Assembly (NCBI GenBank): GCA_900553155.1
Contig: USCM01000097.1
Coordinates: 1-7,087, forward strand
DNA length: 7,087 bases
DNA from: an uncultured Prevotella sp.
GTDB taxonomy: Bacteria > Bacteroidota > Bacteroidia > Bacteroidales > Bacteroidaceae
Reading direction: 5' to 3'
The notes below the pieces were generated by a model that worked only from the letters and a program-made list of their open reading frames with translations, was not told the DNA's origin and did not search any database. This document shows, in pieces, positions 6,512-7,087 of this stretch. Each line of letters opens with the position of its first letter. The stretch's first letter is position 1. The position numbers and the translations under genes are program-made.

Positions 6512-6904
6512 ATGACACTAAATCGTACTTGGCTCGCCTTTGCCAACAGAAAAAGGTGTAGACATGCTGACGCAATCCATAGTCTTGGATTTATCAGCTG
6601 GAGAATGGGAAGAGCACGTTTTTCTATTGGAGACATTGTGTATCTTTTTATGTCTGATGAGCGTTGTGTACGCTTTAAAATGGTGGTGACCGCAGATAAT
6701 TGCAAACGTGAAGACCAAGCGTTTTGGGTAGAAACACCACCTAAAGAAAACGATACCTATAAACTTGAACTACTTGAAGAATATGAAGGCACAAAGCTTT
6801 CTGAAAAAGAGCTGTGTATGCATGGCTTGAAGGGAGGCAGATCTCTTGAGATTCCTAATTGCAACAATACAGAACTTATTAGCTACATTAAATCAATATT
6901 CTAA
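6512..6904 (+). CDS. Small EVE/PUA-like domain protein
   Basis: This 130-residue protein follows the ATPase/nuclease gene by 33 bases in the same direction, with no promoter or terminator seen between them. The pattern resembles EVE-like (PUA superfamily) domains that accompany restriction and HNH-type enzymes: a conserved W30, then FSIGDIVYLF at 37-46, VRFKMVV at 53-59, YKLELL at 83-88 and HGLKGGR at 104-110, where related proteins have an HGLK.xxxxR segment. EVE-like domains are known to bind modified bases in DNA or RNA, so a reader role is possible. The start at 6512 is chosen because the next ATG (residue 32) would remove the conserved N-terminal part. The gene is clearly AT-richer than carAB, consistent with acquired DNA. 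There is no membrane segment. The domain match is from pattern memory, so the family call is moderate; that the frame is a real gene is more certain. Confidence 0.65.
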   Translation: MTLNRTWLAFANRKRCRHADAIHSLGFISWRMGRARFSIGDIVYLFMSDERCVRFKMVVTADNCKREDQAFWVETPPKENDTYKLELLEEYEGTKLSEKELCMHGLKGGRSLEIPNCNNTELISYIKSIF

Positions 6905-6979
6905 GATACTAATGATGGTATACTAAGCAAGATACAGTAAGAGAATTTATCGCTTCCAAAGCGACTCAATATTTTATTC

Positions 6980-7030
6980 CAAATCGGTCATTAGAAAAAG
7001 CTTCTTGTCATTTTTCTAATGACCGATTTG
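6980..7030. repeat. 20-bp perfect inverted repeat after the EVE-like gene
   Basis: Bases 6980-6999 pair exactly with 7011-7030, leaving an 11-base loop (GCTTCTTGTCA). With a bulged C at 6979, three more pairs (6976-6978 with 7031-7033) can form. The As and Ts lie next to the loop, while the mixed-sequence part is at the base, so no U run follows the stem on either strand. It may still end or protect the transcript of the two preceding genes, since it starts 75 bases after their last stop. A protein-binding palindrome or a small mobile repeat is also possible. 6905-6979 shows nothing else. Confidence 0.6.
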
Positions 7031-7087
7031 AATTTATGAGAGTAAACAGGCTGACTCATGCATGTTTTGCTCTTAATAATTGAGATT
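7031..7087. other. Window end, no gene recognised
   Basis: No start codon here opens a convincing coding frame. A weak hairpin can form from AGAG (7039-7042) and AAACA (7044-7048) with TGTTT (7063-7067) and CTCT (7070-7073). The last bases (ATAATTGAGATT) resemble the GAATTGAG-type repeat found after carB. This may be the leader of a gene beyond the window. Confidence 0.3.

Noticed and set aside
6508..6718. Two minus-strand frames over the EVE-like gene, considered as a possible antitoxin or opposite-strand gene
   Set aside because: The plus-strand frame has a coherent domain pattern and correct spacing after its neighbour. The minus-strand products are Cys/His-scattered shadows without motifs.
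1..7087. CRISPR array, tRNA, rRNA or insertion sequence
   Set aside because: No regularly spaced repeats, no tRNA-like cloverleaf that I could find, no rRNA sequence and no transposase frame are present. The inverted repeats seen are single hairpins rather than element ends.

Overview
The window most likely comes from a member of the Bacteroidales, probably a Prevotella-like genome. Three things point that way. A promoter at 4838-4869 matches the Bacteroidetes consensus exactly (TTTG, 20 bases, TAnnTTTG). No gene start has a convincing Shine-Dalgarno site. The accessory ATPase/nuclease gene belongs to a family that is abundant in gut and oral Bacteroidales. The genus is inference.

Layout, all on the + strand: 1-28 holds the last codons of an upstream gene. 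29-241 is a 213-base leader with two good hairpins. 242-1318 is carA and 1425-4649 is carB, the two subunits of glutamine-dependent carbamoyl-phosphate synthetase, separated by 106 bases that contain another hairpin. 4650-4888 holds a degenerate repeat, an exceptional 36-bp perfect hairpin that should end the carAB transcript, and a promoter for the next unit. 4889-6478 encodes an AAA-ATPase-like protein with a C-terminal PD-(D/E)XK nuclease-like domain. 33 bases later, 6512-6904 encodes a small protein that looks like an EVE/PUA-like domain. A 20-bp perfect inverted repeat (6980-7030) follows, and the window ends without another recognisable gene.

How the genes work together: CarA hydrolyses glutamine and passes ammonia to CarB, which makes carbamoyl phosphate for pyrimidines and arginine. 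Both proteins read more like the eukaryotic enzymes (CAD and especially mitochondrial CPS1) than like E. coli CarAB. The C-terminal regulatory domain of CarB keeps most of the positions that I recall forming the N-acetylglutamate pocket of CPS1. The two downstream genes form a separate accessory unit with its own promoter and are visibly more AT-rich, especially the last gene. A P-loop ATPase/nuclease-like protein beside a possible modified-base reader suggests a defence or mobile-DNA role, but the sequence does not prove that.

The most interesting signals are the CPS1-like character of CarAB, the structured carA leader, the very long carB terminator hairpin, and the ATPase-nuclease/EVE-like pair.
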